From NCBI GenBank assembly GCA_026075535.2, contig AP026545.1, positions 310,001 through 374,000 on the forward strand: a stretch of DNA of 64,000 nucleotides, read 5' to 3'. The translations under genes were made by a program, and so were the position numbers. Below are positions 1-9,383 of this stretch, one piece after another. Positions within the stretch are counted from its first letter, which is position 1. The number at the start of each line of letters is the position of its first letter. The notes under the pieces were generated by a model, which ran no database searches, had not been told where the DNA came from, and saw nothing but the letters and a program-made list of their open reading frames with translations. The DNA comes from Tricholoma matsutake. Its lineage: Eukaryota > Basidiomycota > Agaricomycetes > Agaricales > Tricholomataceae.

Positions 1-473
1 AACAACAATGGTGAGAACAGGGATGAGGAGAAGGATGGCAAGGACAAGGGCAACGATGGCAAGGGCAAGGACAACAACAATGAGGGCGAGGGTGAGGGCA
101 CAGGCAATGACAATGACACTACCAGGGCCCCCAATGCTGCAACAGCAGCGACCTCTATGAACGAAGACACCAACAACCATGGCCCCACCTTTGCCACTGC
201 CTCTACCACCATGGCAGCAACCTCTACAATCGAGGATGCCAACAATGGACCCCCCCTCACCCTCACCACCTCTACCATCGTGGTGGTGGCCTCTACAAAT
301 AAGGACACTAATGACGGCAGCCCCACCCTCCCTGCCACGCCTACTGCCATTCCCACTACCCCCACCGTTAACGAGGGGATTGAACCTACTGCTACTGATA
401 ACAAAACTGCCACCACCACCCTTCCAGGAAACCAAGGTGCACCAACTGCTGCGACTTCCCCTGATGCTCACAC
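1..473 (+). CDS. 5' part of an unrecognised host gene, cut by a Gypsy insertion
   Basis: One frame is open from the window start to the left edge of the LTR at 474. It is low-complexity: first Asn/Asp/Gly/Lys/Glu-rich (residues about 1-45), then Thr/Ala/Pro-rich. There is an ATG at 157, but the frame is already open upstream, so the true start may lie outside the window. I do not recognise the family. If the Gypsy element and one CACAC copy are removed, the frame runs on without a stop into 7939-8149, so both pieces are probably one gene. Low complexity alone could be non-coding; the frame continuity across the insertion site is the main support. Confidence 0.5.
469..473. repeat. Target-site duplication CACAC (left copy)
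   Basis: CACAC lies directly before the LTR start TGTTACG at 474. The same five bases follow the right LTR end (CTTAACA) at 7934-7938. Five base pairs is the usual duplication length for Ty3/Gypsy integration. Confidence 0.85.
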
Positions 474-1226
474 TGTTACGATTTGTTATCTGGACCTGCA
501 AGACCGAGCACTTCATTTTTCTCATTCAACATGACTCACTTCCGATGGGGACACTTTGACGCATGGTGACTCCATACACCCAAACCCACTCCCACGCATA
601 CTGTGATATGACAGCCCGTTGACATGAGGTCCCTAATGTCGGACACTCACGATCAACATGCTGCACTGCAGCATGTCCTTGACATCAGATCCTTGATGTC
701 GGATCCATCCCATCGGACACCTCATGCTAGGCATGAGGCTATTCTCTTATTGATCCCTGACATGCTGCGCTGCAGCACTCCATAACATCGGATGCCTCAT
801 GCAAGGCATGAGGCCCACCTTTTCTATTGTTCTTTCTATTTATACTTGATAATGATCTTGCATTCCAATTGGACAATAGGTATCTTTGAACCATATGTAA
901 GCTGTAGTAATACTGCCTGTATTCCTCAGATTGACCTAATTCAAATAACGGTCTTAGACTCAACCAGAACACTTGACAGCTTAGGAAGCCCCTAGCTGTG
1001 ATAACTCGAACTCAACAGTTGGAAGGCCTCCAACTGTGATACATGAACCGACAGTCTACTCAGAAAGCCTCTGAGTACGGATAGCCATATCGACTTAGGA
1101 AGCACCAAGTCCTGAACAGAACCTGATACAGTAAGAAAGCCTCTTACTGCAAGAACTGATACAGTTGGAAAGCCTCCAACTGCAACATATGAAGACTAGG
1201 CTGAGTTGAGACCTATAGTCTTAACA
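474..1226 (+). repeat. 5' LTR of Gypsy-1
   Basis: Begins TGTTACGATTTG and ends TAGTCTTAACA. It matches 7285-7933 along its length, except for about 104 extra bases near 670-775 that are missing from the 3' LTR. The extra stretch is bounded by direct repeats of the form CATGCTGC-N-N-GCAGCA, so deletion between them in the 3' copy is the simplest explanation. The mid-section has an AT-rich stretch near 835-850. Confidence 0.93.
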
Positions 1227-1501
1227 AAAGGTCAAGCTGATCTACACAGTCCACCTACCTAGGTGCAGACACAACATCTTTCAGACAAAGACCTCCAACT
1301 GGAGCATCATCATCAGGAAGAACCCCGTGGTATAGATACCAGGGTCAACTAGTATGATACTCGGAACCAGCACAGAAGTGGTTCTCAAGAAGAACCAGTG
1401 ACGAAGAACCCCGATACCTTGACGAAGAAGACTTTAGATCTTCCAATAAAGAAGAAACCCCAGAACGAGATCCATTCTCCCTATCCAACGACAACACCAA
1501 C

Positions 1502-2353
1502 ATGTCTACCAAACCCACCGCATTGACCAAGGAGATCAGAATACGAACCCCCTCCAACTTCACAGGGGACTGAACTAGAACTGCGAAGTTCTTACAAGAA
1601 GTGAAACTCTACTTGAGAGTGAACCATGGAATCTACGACACCGACGAGAAGAAAATCATCTTTGCACTGTCATTCATGAACGGAGGAACTGCCACGCCCT
1701 GGGCACAGACATGGGCAGAGAAGAAAGACCTAGGAACATGGTCGACCTTCGAAGTGGCGCTCAAAACAGCGTTCACACTGATTGACGAAGCTGGCAGAGC
1801 CAGGACAGACATGAAAACATTGAAGCAGGGACAGGACCTGGAGGACTACATAGCACAGTTCCGAATCCTGCGAGAGAAGGTGGGAATCAATGACGACACC
1901 GCCCTCATCGAGCTCTTCATGGATGGGCTGAACCCAGGACTCCTCGAGAGAGTCTTTAACATGGAAACAATCCCCACCACATTAGAAGGGATGATCAACA
2001 CTGCCTCCAAGTATGATGGACAATGGAGAAGAGCAAGGGCCATAGCTGAGAAGGCACAAGAGGCCTTAGCAAGGAAGCTGCCCAACTCCAAATTGAAGGA
2101 AGGTCCACTCAAGATTAACCAACTCTCCAATCAAGAGAGGATCGAGCATATGAAGAAGGGATTATGCTTTGTGTGCCACCAATCAGGACACAGAGCAACT
2201 GAACATAAGAAAGGGGAGACGAGGGCCAAAAATTGGTCATTCCTGAAGAAGAAAGGTGAAGAAGCCTACTCGAAGATCCGAGAGATCATGAAAGAACTCG
2301 ATAAAGAAGGAAAGGAGAAAGCTCTTGCCTTAATAGGGGACGAGGGTTTTTAA
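1502..2353 (+). pseudogene. gag: Gypsy-1 gag (capsid and nucleocapsid)
   Basis: Encodes the structural protein that packages the element RNA into virus-like particles. The first plausible ATG is 1502 (MSTKPT...), although the frame has been open since about 1358. The retrotransposon gag domain covers roughly residues 20-150. A zinc knuckle follows near codon 220 (C-F-V-C-H-Q-S-G-H...), with spacing CX2CX4HX4H: the last ligand is His instead of the usual Cys. A TGA at 1571-1573 interrupts the frame at a position where related elements have Arg. A basic tail follows to the stop near 2353. Pol starts 17 nt downstream in another frame. Confidence 0.85.
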
Positions 2354-2370
2354 AGAGGTGGCCTGCCTCA

Positions 2371-4395
2371 ATGCCAGGTACCACCGAACTCTCTGTCTGC
2401 TCTGTACTGCTAGCTACTTTGAAGAATCAATCTATGCATTTAGATGTCAAAGTGCTAGGAGCAGGCAGAGGGAAAGCCATTGAAACCGAAGCCCTACTCA
2501 ACTCAGGAGCAGGAGGAATATTCATGAGCCACAAATTTGCAAAAAGCGGTGGATTCAAGTTACACCCCCTGGAGAGGACAATCAGGGTCAAGAACATGGA
2601 TGGAACCCCGAACAAGAAAGGGGAGATTTCCCACTATGCCAAAGGATTCCTGATGATCAATGGAAGATCATTTCCAACAATGTTCCTCATTGCAGGACTA
2701 GGGAAAGAATAAATCATCCTGGGTCTGCCATGGCTCAGAAGAATCAATCCAGTAATCGACTGGAGAATTGGAACCTTCCAATTCCAAATGACCAACAGAA
2801 CCCACCCAGAATTCTCATTTGGGAAAGGGAAAACCCTCATTGGGAGGGTACGAACAGAGAAACCCAATGACGAACATCTGGCTTGGCGCCGGAGAATGGT
2901 CAAAGAAGAAGGGAGGCCCTTCAAAGAAATGACAAAAGAGGAGAAACAGGCATGGGCCCAAAGGATGGTCACCCAAGCAAAAGAAAAGATGGGCCTCAAG
3001 ACAAAGGCAAAGGAAGAAGAGCAACTTATGTGGCGCTGTGCAGCTGCTAAAGAACTAGAGAAGCTCGCCCTCAAAAAGAAATTGGCAAGTGAGGAACGAC
3101 TAGCACAATGCCAAAGAATTGCCGCTAAAGCAAAAGAAATGGGAGAGGCACTCCGAACTAAATGGGAAGGGGGCAAGACACCCACCAAAACAAGGAGAGC
3201 GACAATTGAAGAAGTGGAGGATGAAGAGATTGCAGTCACAACTCTTCAAGATGCGCAGCCCATTGGGCCACAAGACAAAGAAGACACTGGGAAGGAAAAC
3301 CCAGCACCGGAAAACCACAAACAGGCAAAGGAACAGGCAATGGAACAACTGGAAGGGGCACCCGAACAAAAGATTGCAGATGATGAACTACTAGTCGCCT
3401 ACATCCAAGGAGAACCCGTCATCGGAATATTCGAACTGGCTAAAACACCATTGACAGAGGAGTACGACGAACCAAGATACAGGTACTCCCAATTGACGAA
3501 GACAATCTCTCAGATCGTAAAGGCAAAGGGATCACCACGATATGCTTATGGACAAAATATCTGGATCAGGGCAAAAACATCGGTCTCACAACACCTGACA
3601 CACAAGAAGGAAGGAGAACCTGAACAAAAGACCCTCAACGAACTACTCCCCGAACAGTACAGGGAATACCGATGGATATTTGAAAAGGAAGCATCAGAGA
3701 GATTCCCAGAATCAAGACCCTGGGATCATACGATCAAACTGAAAATGGACTTTATGGCGAAGGATTGCAGAGTTTACCCGTTGTCACTGGCAGAACAAAA
3801 GAAACTCGATGAGTTTCTCGACGAAAGCCTACAGAAAGGATACATTCGACCATCGAAATCGCCCATGGCATTGCCATTCTTCTTCATTGGGAAGAAGGAC
3901 TCAGATGCGCTATGGCCCTGCCAAGATTACAGGTACTTGAACAACAGAACGATCAAGAACACCTACCTGCTGCCACTGGTAGGAGACCTGTTGGACAAAC
4001 TAAGAGGGGCAAAATGGTTTATGAAATTGGATATCCGATGGGGATATCACAACGTCAGAATCAAGGATGGAGATCAATGGAAAGCAGCCTTCAAGACGAA
4101 CCGAGGGCTGTTTGAACCAATGGTGATGTTCTTCGGATTATGCAACTCACCGGCAACCTTCCAGGCAATGATGAACGAGATATTCTGTGACATGATCGGA
4201 GAAGGATGGCTCATGATTTATATGGAAGACATCCTGATATTCTCCAAGGATCAGAATGAACACCAGGAAAGGACAAAGAGAGTACTGCAAAGACTGGCAG
4301 AAAACAACTTATACCTGAAGCCGGAGAAATGCAAGTTCAATAATTGCCATGGACAACATGAAACTGGCAGGTATACAGGATTGGCCTACCCCTGA
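2371..4395 (+). pseudogene. pol: Gypsy-1 pol: aspartic protease and reverse transcriptase
   Basis: A single frame from ATG 2371 carries the retropepsin-like domain, a charged linker and the reverse transcriptase. The protease motif reads LLNSGAGG: codon 2500-2502 is AAC (Asn) where the catalytic Asp of LLDSGA is expected. TAA at 2710-2712 interrupts just before the ILGLPWL motif. RT motifs are clear: GYIRPSKSP, QDYRYLN, KLDIRWGYHNVRI, GLFEP, FGLCNSPATFQ. The catalytic YxDD box reads YMED (GAA at 4225-4227), so the first catalytic Asp is Glu. Two frameshifts near 4340-4398 separate the RT thumb from RNase H: the thumb/connection sequence is in a second frame at 4349-4397 and resumes in a third frame from 4398. 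Protease and RT are both expected to be inactive. Confidence 0.92.
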
Positions 4396-4397
4396 CT

Positions 4398-5324
4398 AAC
4401 ATAAAGGGAGTCAGATCCTTCCTGGGATTTGGGAATTTCTACAGGAAATTCATTGGACATTTTGCGGAGACAAGCAGACTGCTTAATGAACTGACAAAGA
4501 AGGACAAGATGTTCAACTGGACAATGGAATGCGAACAAGCCTTTCAACCACTGAAAAGGAAATTTGCAGAAGCACCGGTACTGCTGATGCCAGACCCAAC
4601 AAAGCCATTCACAATTGAATCAGATGCCTTGAAACACACTACAGGAGGAGTGCTGAGACAAAGGGACACGAATGGGGACTGGAACCCATGCGGATACATA
4701 TTGCATGCACTAACACCAATGGAACGGAACTACGAGATATACGACAGGGAGCTACTAGCGATAATACGATTGCTAGAGACCTGGAGACACTACCTAGTGG
4801 GTTCAGGACACCTGGTGGTAATCCTGTCGGACCACAAAAACTTGATGTACTTCCAAACAGCGCAGAAACTGAACAGACGACAGGCAAGATGGAGACTATT
4901 CCTATCGGAATTCGACTTGCAAATCATCCATGTCCCTGGATTGCAGATGGTGCAGAGTGATGCGTTATCATGGAGAGCGGATCACATACCGGAAGAAGAC
5001 AATGACAATGAAGACATCATGATGTTACCTGAAATGGTATTCATGAAGTTCATTGATACAGAAGTTCATGATCTACTTGCAAGTAGTATCATGAAAGACG
5101 ATCTGGTGAAAAGCGCAATTGAAGCGCTAAAGACAAAAGGAACTCTGCCGATAAAGTCGGCATTGGAAGATTGGAAAATAGAGGATGGCCTTCTATTTTT
5201 CCGAGACAGGTGCTATGTCCCAGACAATGGAGATCTATGGAAGAAGCTGGTGCAAAAATACCATGAAGGAGTAACCAGCGGACACCTGGGACAATGGCAG
5301 ACAACTGATGGTGGCCAGGAATGA
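4398..5324 (+). pseudogene. pol: Gypsy-1 pol: RNase H and integrase zinc-binding domain
   Basis: Continues pol in a shifted frame with the connection motif SFLGFGNFYRKFI, then RNase H. RNase H acidic positions are retained: D in ESDAL, E in DRELLA, D in SDHKNL and D in SDALSW. This domain degrades the RNA strand of the RNA:DNA hybrid. It is followed by the start of the integrase HHCC zinc-binding domain (KYHEG...SGHLG), and the frame is lost near 5295. The two Cys of the zinc domain (CATC) appear in the next frame from 5321. Confidence 0.88.
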
Positions 5325-6181
5325 TGACGTACATCAAACACTACGTTGCTGGATGTGCAACATGCCAGCAAATGAAGGTCAACACCCACCTGACAACACC
5401 GCCTCTACAACCAATTAAATCCGAAGCAACAAGACCATTTGCGATGGTGATGACCGATTTCATTACTGACTTACCAGAGTCCAATGGTTATGATGCACTC
5501 ATGGTCATGGTAGACCATGGGCTTATGAAGGGGGTAATTTTTATCCCTTGCAGAAAAACTATAGATGCATTGGGAGCAGCCACCCTCTATCTAGACAATG
5601 TCTACAAATGATTCGGCCTCCCAGACAAGATCATCTCTGACAGAGATCCCAGATTTGCCTTGCAGCTGTTCCAGGAGCTAGGAAGACTGCTCGGAATCAA
5701 GCTGGCGATGAGCATGGCATACCACCCCCAGACTGACGGGGAGACAGAACGGGTGAACCAAGAAGTGGAAGTATACTCACAAATCTTCTGCTCGAACAAC
5801 CAGGAAAACTAGAAACACCTCCTCCCGACTGCGGAGTTCACGCACAACCAGAGAACCCACTCCGTACAGAAGAACTCTCTGTTCTACCTCATGATGGGCT
5901 ACGAGCCCAAGGCGATCCCCCTCCCATACTTGAAAACAAACATACCAGCTATCGAGAAGCAAATTGTTGCACTGCAATGAGCCCGAGATGAAGTGAAGGC
6001 TACTCACAAGTTAGCCAGACAGATGATGGAGGAAAGGACGACAAGACACTTCACCCCATTCAAAGAAGGAGACAGAGTGTGGCTAGAAGCAAAGAACCTC
6101 AAGACGACGCATGCAACAAGGAAGCTCGCACCAAAGAGAGAAGGACCATTCACCATCGACAAAGTCCTGAGCCCACTCTAA
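5321..6181 (+). pseudogene. pol: Gypsy-1 pol: integrase core
   Basis: Contains the CATCQQ half of the zinc domain and the DDE catalytic core that joins element DNA to the host chromosome. The catalytic residues are present: first Asp in MTDFITDLP, second Asp in IISDRDP, Glu in DGETERVNQ. The frame has three stops: TGA 5609-5611 (before FGLPD, where the family has Arg), TAG 5810-5812 (likely Trp TGG to TAG) and TGA 5978-5980. The GPY-like C-terminal region (REGPFTIDKVLSP) is recognisable before the frame shifts at about 6180. Confidence 0.9.
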
Positions 6182-6473
6182 GTTACCTGAACAGTGGAAA
6201 ATACACCCAGTATTCCACGCGGTGCTCCTTTCCCCATATAAAGAAACCAAGACACATGGACCAAACTTCCCAGAACCACCACCTGATCTGATAGAAGGCG
6301 AATCGGAGTATGAAGTGGAAGCGATCATCAGACATAAGAAGAAAGGAAGGACCATGCACTTCTTAGTGAAGTGGGTCGGATACCCGACCTTGGAGAACTC
6401 ACGGGAACCTGAGGGAAACCTGACTAATGCCAAGAAAATCCTAGTGGCATATAAACAGCGACGACAGCTGTAG
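6180..6473 (+). pseudogene. pol: Gypsy-1 integrase tail with chromodomain
   Basis: The frame restarts with a LPEQWKIHPVFHAVLL-type motif, the normal link between integrase and chromodomain. The chromodomain spans about 6310-6450 (YEVEAIIRHKKK, then FLVKWVGYP and NLTNAKKIL). Chromodomains of this group bind modified histone H3 tails and direct integration to heterochromatin. One aromatic-cage position is altered: SREPEG stands where most relatives have a Trp (WEPE). The domain is short and terminal, as usual for chromoviruses. Confidence 0.88.
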
Positions 6474-6505
6474 AACCCCCAAAACCAGAAAATCCCCACC
6501 TAACC

Positions 6506-7230
6506 ATGGCAGAACAGACACCTATAATACCCCCCAAACAACAATTCACCAAACAATTCTTATGAAACCCAGCCAATGCTGAAACCCTCTGCACCCACCT
6601 TGCCCATGACCCCTCGAAATACCACCTTGCAAGAATGTGTTTCTACTACCGAAGCACATTGATCGAATAAAACACAACCTGGAAGAAGTGATGAACAATG
6701 CTGACACCCTCGGAATTGAACAAGTGATCCAAGACATGGCTATGCCATGGTCAGACAGACAGAAGGCAGTTGAAAGAAACCCTCACACCCCCATAGATCA
6801 AAACCGACAATGACTGACCTCACCCTCACCTTACAACGGGTGGAAAAACAAAAACAAACCACGAACCACCTCTGGAAACGCCTCCCCCTCTACGAGCAAC
6901 CAGATGACCCAACCTTTAGAAATCATCGACCTCACAACACCCGAACCCGAACCATGGTCGACCCAGCCACCTTGGTCCCCTCCCCACATGAGGAACACCA
7001 GATGCTTCATTTGCCACCAGATCAGGCACTTCGGCCTGATCTGCCAAAGACATATCTGCAAGCACTGCAAGCAATGAGGCCCCGGACATTACAGCCCTGA
7101 CTGCCCAATGAGGCAGCAGAAGGAACAAGAGGAAGAGCAGAGGCGATGGGATTTCCTTGAATTGGGGTACAATGATTTCAACGCTGATGCGATAGGGAAT
7201 ATGACTGGAGAACCATGTGGGAGAACCTAG
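6506..7230 (+). pseudogene. Gypsy-1 accessory 3' frame with paired zinc knuckles
   Basis: Lies between the chromodomain stop and the polypurine tract, a place with no gene in standard Ty3 elements. ATG 6506 opens MAEQTPIIPPKQQ; TGA near 6560 and a frame change near 6665 break it. The last part, in the frame of 7003, is a Pro/Ser/Thr-rich linker and then a CX2CX4HX4C knuckle (CFICHQIRHFGLIC) and a second Cys/His unit (CKHC...GHYSPDC) with an in-frame TGA between its halves, ending at TAG 7228-7230. About 240 residues in total. I recall similar zinc-knuckle frames at the 3' end of other Agaricomycete Gypsy elements, but cannot confirm this here. A role in nucleic-acid binding is inferred from the knuckles only. 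Confidence 0.6.
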
Positions 7231-7265
7231 GGGAAAGCAGATAGTAATTCGAAGTCAGTGACTTC

Positions 7266-7284
7266 AAAGATGGAAGGGAGGTGA
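7266..7284 (+). other. Polypurine tract of Gypsy-1
   Basis: AAGATGGAAGGGAGGTGA is almost pure purine and ends directly at the 3' LTR start (TGTTATG, 7285). This is where plus-strand DNA synthesis is primed in LTR retrotransposons. Confidence 0.75.
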
Positions 7285-7933
7285 TGTTATGATTTGTTAT
7301 CTGGACCTGCAAGACCGGGCACTTCATTTTTCTCATTCGACATGACTCACTTCCGATGGGGACGCTTTGATGCATGGTGACTCCATACACCCGAACCCAT
7401 TCCCACGCATGCTGTGATACGACAGCCCATTGACATGAGGTCCATAATGTTGGACACTCATGATCAACATGCTGCGCCGCAGCACTCTGTAACATCGGAC
7501 GCCTCATGCAAGGCATGAGGCCTGCCTTTTCTATTGTTCTTTCTATTTATACTTGATAACGATCTTGCATTCCAATTGGACAATAGGTATCTTTGAACCA
7601 TATATAAGCTGTAGTAATACTGCCTGTATTCCTCAGATTGACCTAATTCAAATAACGGTCTTAGACTCAACCAGAACACTTGACAGCTTAGGAAGCCCCT
7701 AGCTGTGATAACTCGAACTCAACAGTTGGAAGGCCTCCAACTGTGATACATGAACCGACAGTCTACTCAGAAAGCCTCTGAGTACGGATAGCCGTATCGA
7801 CTTAGGAAGCACCAAGTCCTGAACAGAACCTGATACAGTAAGAAAGCCTCTTACTGCAAGAACTGATACAGTTGGAAAGCCTCCAACTGCAACATACAAA
7901 GACTAGGCTGAGTTGAGACCTATAGTCTTAACA
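7285..7933 (+). repeat. 3' LTR of Gypsy-1
   Basis: Begins TGTTATGATTTG and ends CTTAACA, followed by the target duplication CACAC at 7934-7938. It aligns with the 5' LTR but lacks about 104 bases. Most single-base differences from the 5' LTR are CG versus TG or CA. Confidence 0.93.
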
Positions 7934-7938
7934 CACAC

Positions 7939-9195
7939 CAACATCGTCATGGCCAGTCCACCTGGCACCCCCTTGCGCCATGAACTTCAGGGTGCCTCTC
8001 GCATAACAGGGGGAATTCTATGTGGGCATGCCCAAGGTAATGTGTACAACATTGCTGATCGTATCGAATATGAGGGGGATATTTCCCCAACTACTGGTGA
8101 ATTCTTCTTTATTAATATCATCATACCCAAGTATAATAACCTAGAATAATAGGGAAAGTTTTTGTGTTCCAGTCACATGGTAACCCTGATACTTCTGAGC
8201 CATACATGACCCTTAGCCATCATGTAACACCAACCTTGGGGCCAGTTTTGAAGAAACTTGGCATTCAATATTCTCCTGTTTCCAGTAAGTCATGAATTAA
8301 AATAAATATTTAGTGGATAAATTTATTTTGGGATTTTTAGAGAAAAATCAACAGATTTTTGTCTATGAGGATGATTTTTGGGCTGTTAAAGGACGATACA
8401 ACACAGCAGTGGTGGATAATGATAGTGCTGAGTGGAAAGTTATCAATAATCAATTTTGTTTGAGGTTACTGATTGTGAGATTTTATTCTTGATTTGAAAA
8501 TCTTCTTCTCACCATTAAATTAGACTGATGATGAACCAATTTCTTCAGCATCTCAGGGTCCTTTGTCTGCATCAACCTCAGAATCCCCTCCATATGTTGG
8601 ATGTATGGCCCCCACAGTCGACATGTTCAAGTCACAGCTTATTCGCATCCTTGATATTCCCTCCAACCTGATAGGTACTGGTGATGTGTCACTCAAGATT
8701 GCATATCAAAAGTACAAGGCATTTCTTGTTGCCAGTCATACTGTTAATGACATGGTGGCGAATTGGACTTGGGAAATCAAGCGACCAACAAAAACTGACC
8801 TCATTGAAATTTTCGTCTCCAAATCATATTTCCATTCTCACTATCATCGATATTTCACAAAGGTAGCTGCTTATCCACAGATGGTGGCATGGTTGGAGGG
8901 GGAGACTGATGAGGAAGACATTGGCATTTGGGGGTTCAAGAAGATTTCATATACCTTCACTGATTTGAATACTTGGCTGTTGAATGGTGGGCCCTTGGAG
9001 TTTGAGGATGAGGATGAGGATGGGAAATTGGTGAAAAAGAAGAAAAAGGGGAAGGGAAAAGCAAAAGAGATGGAAAAAGAGAAAGGAAAGGAAAAGAGGA
9101 AGGAAAAGAATATGGAAAAGGAAATGGAAATGGGAAAGGGGAAGGGGAAGGAAAGGGTGCATAAAAAAAAGAATACCAGCAAAAAGGCCCAGTAA
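7939..9195 (+). pseudogene. Remainder of the interrupted host gene (unrecognised family)
   Basis: Reading continues from the left fragment through the insertion site (…AHTNIVMASPPGT…) to a stop at 8147-8149. The next coding-like block (KVFVFQSHGNPDTSEP) is in another frame, so there is a frameshift near 8140-8155. Two likely introns follow: 8284-8340 (GTAAGT...TTTTTAG) and 8474-8522 (GTGAGA...AATTAG). They join blocks that end in a long conserved-looking exon (about 8523-9195) with a Trp-rich middle and a strongly basic Lys/Glu tail (about 9030-9165). There is no domain I recognise. Its position directly upstream of a KDZ-associated gene may mean it belongs to the same element, but that is inference. 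Confidence 0.45.
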
Positions 9196-9383
9196 GTAGG
9201 GATGATAAACCAAAATGATCAATAATTATATGATCTCTTTGCAGTACTTGGATAGTATCAACTTGGATTATAAGCCACATCCTGGCTCTGGTTTCCAAAA
9301 TCCTTGTATTGGCCATAAATCTTGTACCCTGGCACATCTGGACTTGGGTGGTTTTGTCAGCATTTATTCCTATTGCCTCTGCA

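Larger units (their letters stand above)
474..7933 (+). mobile_element. Ty3/Gypsy chromodomain LTR retrotransposon (Gypsy-1), complete but decayed
   Basis: Two LTRs with TG...CA ends bracket, in order, gag with a zinc knuckle, aspartic protease, reverse transcriptase, RNase H, integrase, chromodomain and a further 3' open frame with zinc knuckles, then a polypurine tract. This order, with integrase after RNase H and a C-terminal chromodomain, identifies the chromovirus branch of Ty3/Gypsy. The element has a perfect 5-bp target duplication. Internal genes carry premature stops and frameshifts and two altered catalytic residues, so it is not autonomous now. I found no recognisable tRNA primer-binding site just after the 5' LTR (1227 onward). 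Confidence 0.95.

Noticed and set aside
8120..8160. 22-nt intron GTATAATAACCTAGAATAATAG in the interrupted host gene
   Set aside because: Too short for a fungal intron, and removing it does not bring the next coding block into frame. A frameshift is more likely.
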